Position numbers and translations under genes: made by a program. This document shows, piece after piece, positions 62,501-64,000 of a stretch of DNA of 64,000 nt; the first letter of the stretch is position 1; each line of letters opens with the position of its first letter. Source of the DNA: Dicaeum eximium (lineage: Eukaryota; Chordata; Aves; Passeriformes; Dicaeidae); the NCBI GenBank assembly GCA_013396995.1, contig VWZP01010280.1:248001-312000 (forward strand), written 5' to 3'. Below the pieces are notes generated by a model. The model was not told the origin of the DNA. It saw only the letters and a program-made list of their open reading frames with translations, and did no database searches.

Positions 62501-63805
62501 GTAAAAAGCTATACCTTTTGATTTCAAAAACTAATCCTTTACACCCTGTGTACTCAGTTATTTGCTTAGAATCAACTCATTTGCATGAATGTCTAAATTT
62601 GAAAACCGGTGTATTTTAGCATCTTTGGTCCATCTTGTCCACCACTGATATTTTGTGAAGACCCACCTGCCAGCATGTGTATATTGTTCTTAGTAGTTTT
62701 TGTTTTGCTAAGCATGTACAGAGTTCTTTGAGTCATCACTAGGGTTTTTTGCACTATTATGTGGCTGAAGCTTCACCATTTGAAGGGTTATATCTACTTT
62801 GTAGTCAGAGTAGTCTTCTAGCTAAGTTCTGAAAATTGGAGTGCTTAAATTATGTTTTTGTTTGTTTGCTTTCATGGAACCTTAGTTGCATTGGATTTTT
62901 GCATAATACAAAATATATTCAAAGATAATCTTTTACTTAGTCCTGTATTAAAAAATATTTCTGTATTTGTTCTATGAACCTACCAAAGAGCCAGAATGAG
63001 TGGTGCTGTCCTGTAATAAATGTTAATTCACCCTCCAGCCCATTTAGAAAGTAACATTCTGGTATGTGTCATACTTACCATGCACTGTGTTCGGTGTTAT
63101 TACCTAAATATTCTGAGCATGAATGAAAATAATACTGGAACTGCATGCTCTTAAATTTTGAAGATGCTTATTGTCTGTGTCAGCAACAGTTTCTGGGCCA
63201 AGCAGCCACACTGCAGTGCTGAGGTTCATCTCTATACAGGAGCAGTTCTGTCTGCATGAATAAGATTGTGAAAAAAATAAACTTCTTGCATAAGTAGAGC
63301 CTGTTGCAGTTTTTTTCCCTGCTAAACTTAAGGTGGAATTGCAGGCATTAATATGAATTTTATACACCTGTTCTGTGGCTTGGAAAACTTGGGCATCCTT
63401 CAAGCACCTCGCTTGTCTGGGCCTTTGGTAGGATGTTACTGCCTTTCACAGCTGCTAGTCGGTGGTACTGATAGATTTTTTTTTTAATAGGTTTCCTTTA
63501 TTCTGAAAATTGTATAAATCAGGATCTTTTCTTACACAGAGGAATATGTAGACCTGACTGGTTGATAAACACTTTGCAGACTTTAGACAGAAGTTGTGCT
63601 GTGATTATAGTAACTTGTTTGAAACATTTCCTTTATTTTCAAGGCGAACTGCTGCTTGGAGAACAACTAGTGAAGAAAAGAAAGCACTAGACCAAGCCAG
63701 TGAGGAAATCTGGAATGATTTTCGGGAGGCTGCAGAGGCACACAGACAAGTGAGGAAATACGTTATGAGCTGGATAAAACCTGGAATGACAATGATAGAA
63801 ATCTG
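53353..63805 (+). CDS. METAP2: Methionine aminopeptidase 2, N-terminal part (exons 1-5)
   Basis: Exons 53353-53509, 54327-54428, 57870-57935, 58292-58394 and 63644-63805 join to 590 coding bases (196 residues plus two bases); the mammalian protein has about 478. MetAP2 is a cytosolic, ribosome-associated dinuclear metalloprotease that removes initiator methionine before small residues and is the target of fumagillin; it also binds eIF2alpha and shields it from phosphorylation. The N-terminal extension shows the family hallmarks: a first Lys/Arg block (residues 38-48), an acidic segment ending in an Asp run, then a ten-lysine block. It is followed by VQTDPPSIPICDLFPSNVFPKG, EYPPTQDGRTAAWRTT and the start of the catalytic fold (EEIWNDFREAAEAHRQVRKY, IKPGMTMIEI), near-identical to human. 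The metal ligands (two Asp, His, two Glu) lie beyond the right edge. Confidence 0.97.
53510..54326 (+). other. METAP2: METAP2 intron 1 (817 bases)
   Basis: GT-AG intron whose first ~200 bases belong to the CpG island. The open frames running through it (53585-53857, 53613-53843 and 53779-54093) are read-through or GC-rich chance frames. Confidence 0.85.
54327..54428 (+). CDS. METAP2: METAP2 exon 2
   Basis: A 102-base exon, phase 1 in and out, acceptor ACAG at 54326. It encodes QDTDKEMEGALDDVAKQLDKQ.. and ends in a run of GAT (Asp) codons. The frame forces the exon to stop at the G of 54428, which leaves GCAAGT as donor, a GC-AG intron. Splicing at the nearby GTATAA would shift the frame and meet a stop in exon 3. 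Confidence 0.93.
54413..54428 (+). repeat. METAP2: (GAT)n trinucleotide tract encoding polyaspartate
   Basis: Five GAT codons plus one G, running straight into the splice junction; exon 3 supplies AT to make a sixth Asp. This forms part of the acidic segment between the two lysine blocks. Confidence 0.9.
56527..56551. repeat. Perfect 10-bp stem, 5-base loop inverted repeat
   Basis: Arms TTGATGAAGA and TCTTCATCAA around the loop ATCAA, inside METAP2 intron 2. The stem is too short for a microRNA precursor and no terminator context exists here. Confidence 0.85.
57126..57320 (-). mobile_element. CR1 LINE, 3' end, antisense in METAP2 intron 2
   Basis: The plus strand shows the complement of an avian CR1 3' end: GATTCATAGAATG (tail), then TTGGGTTGGAGGGGACTTTTAAAGGTCACCTGGTCCAAGCCC, a CCTGCAGTGAGCTGGGACATCTTCAGCTAGATCA block, GCCCCATTCAGCCTGACC, and GATGGGGCATCTTCCACCTCTCTGGGAAACCTGTTCCAGT. 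Well preserved, so relatively young. The inner end (5' truncation) is near 57320. Confidence 0.95.
57870..57935 (+). CDS. METAP2: METAP2 exon 3 (second lysine block)
   Basis: A 66-base exon, phase 1 in and out, acceptor CTACAG at 57869 and donor GTAGGT at 57936. It encodes (D)GEGEGDGATG followed by ten lysines and GP, the second polybasic block of MetAP2. The A-rich codon run (AAA/AAG) starts at 57902. Confidence 0.95.
57936..58291 (+). other. METAP2: METAP2 intron 3 (356 bases)
   Basis: Short GT-AG intron without recognisable content. Confidence 0.9.
58292..58394 (+). CDS. METAP2: METAP2 exon 4
   Basis: A 103-base exon, phase 1 in and 2 out, acceptor AACAG at 58291 and donor GTAAGT at 58395. 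It encodes KVQTDPPSIPICDLFPSNVF and PKGEECEYPPTQDG, the linker between the basic extension and the catalytic domain, with near-human sequence. Confidence 0.96.
60594..61370 (-). mobile_element. CR1 LINE, about 780 bases, antisense in METAP2 intron 4
   Basis: The plus strand is the complement of a CR1: tail ACAGAATCACAGACTGG, then GGACACCTTCCACAACTTCTCCAGGCAACCTGTTCCAGTGCC, CACAGTAAAGCATTTCTCCCTAGC, CCATTACCCCTTGTCTTGTC, AAGGTCTCCCCACAGCC, CAGGCTGAACAGCCCAAGCTCTTCTCAGCCTGTCTTCAT, a GGGCAGAATCACCTTCCTTGACCTGCTGGCCACAC block and so on, ending at a 5' truncation near 61370. It includes the 3' part of the reverse-transcriptase ORF in decayed form. It is the longest young element in the window. Confidence 0.96.
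61371..61394. repeat. Perfect 9-bp stem inverted repeat at the CR1 edge
   Basis: Arms GGATTATCT and AGATAATCC with loop GGGTGA, directly abutting the 5'-truncated end of the CR1. It may come from the integration event or be chance. Confidence 0.8.
63644..63805 (+). CDS. METAP2: METAP2 exon 5
   Basis: A 162-base exon, phase 2 in and out, acceptor TTCAAG at 63643 and donor GTGAGG at 63806. It encodes RTAAWRTTSEEKKALDQASE, then EIWNDFREAAEAHRQVRKYV and MSWIKPGMTMIEI plus the first two bases of a Cys codon. This is the first helix region of the pita-bread fold; its sequence is essentially invariant among vertebrates. Confidence 0.98.
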
Positions 63806-64000
63806 GTGAGGACACACATCTTCTGGAAGACCTCTGCTGTACATTTTTCTTCATTTTCCAGAGGGGGAGAGATTTAGTCTCAATTTTGTGTGCTTAATTC
63901 ACTGTGTAATGAGCATTGGGGAGATTTGTGTTTGAAGTGCACAACCAGTGTTGCCTTTAAGTATTTCCTTTAAGCTTCCTCTTGCATTTTTAGCTTATGC
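63806..64000 (+). other. METAP2: Start of METAP2 intron 5
   Basis: Intronic sequence after the GTGAGG donor, running off the right edge. The next exon must begin with one base completing the Cys codon. Confidence 0.85.

Larger units (their letters stand above)
58395..63643 (+). other. METAP2: METAP2 intron 4 (5249 bases)
   Basis: GT-AG intron containing a large antisense CR1 (60594-61370) and a small inverted repeat just beyond it. The rest is AT-rich and unrecognised; open frames at 60535, 61795-62119 and 63104 are chance or repeat-derived. Confidence 0.85.

Overview
The window looks like nuclear DNA from an amniote, most likely a bird. It carries split vertebrate genes, is AT-rich and gene-poor between them, and has CR1 LINE copies with the avian-style ATTCTRTG-type 3' end. 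No bacterial, viral or organellar features were seen.

Layout: positions 1-860 lie in an intron of a plus-strand gene and hold a decayed antisense CR1 reverse-transcriptase fragment. Positions 861-6797 carry the last three coding exons of that gene, VEZT (vezatin, an adherens-junction membrane protein), with its 3'UTR running to about 7390. From about 7.4 to 53.15 kb there is no gene that I can support. That 46 kb interval holds three degenerate CR1 remnants (about 11.1, 24.6 and 28.0 kb), one younger CR1 3' end (40.2 kb), several microsatellites and short tandem repeats, and otherwise unique-looking AT-rich sequence. A CpG island at about 53.15-53.72 kb marks the promoter and first exon of METAP2 (methionine aminopeptidase 2), also on the plus strand. 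Its first five coding exons are in the window (53353-63805) and the gene runs off the right edge before the catalytic metal-ligand region. METAP2 introns 2 and 4 contain two avian CR1 copies in antisense orientation.

The VEZT-METAP2 neighbourhood matches the order I know from mammals (FGD6-VEZT-METAP2-USP44), so this is conserved synteny. The two genes are not functionally linked: one works at cell-cell junctions, the other removes initiator methionine and protects eIF2alpha. The most noteworthy sequence-level points are a GC-AG intron in METAP2 required by the reading frame, a full NRF1 consensus just upstream of the METAP2 start codon, a tandem 3' splice acceptor in the last VEZT exon, and an unusually readable set of ancient CR1 fragments. 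I found no clear candidate for a wholly new biological system.
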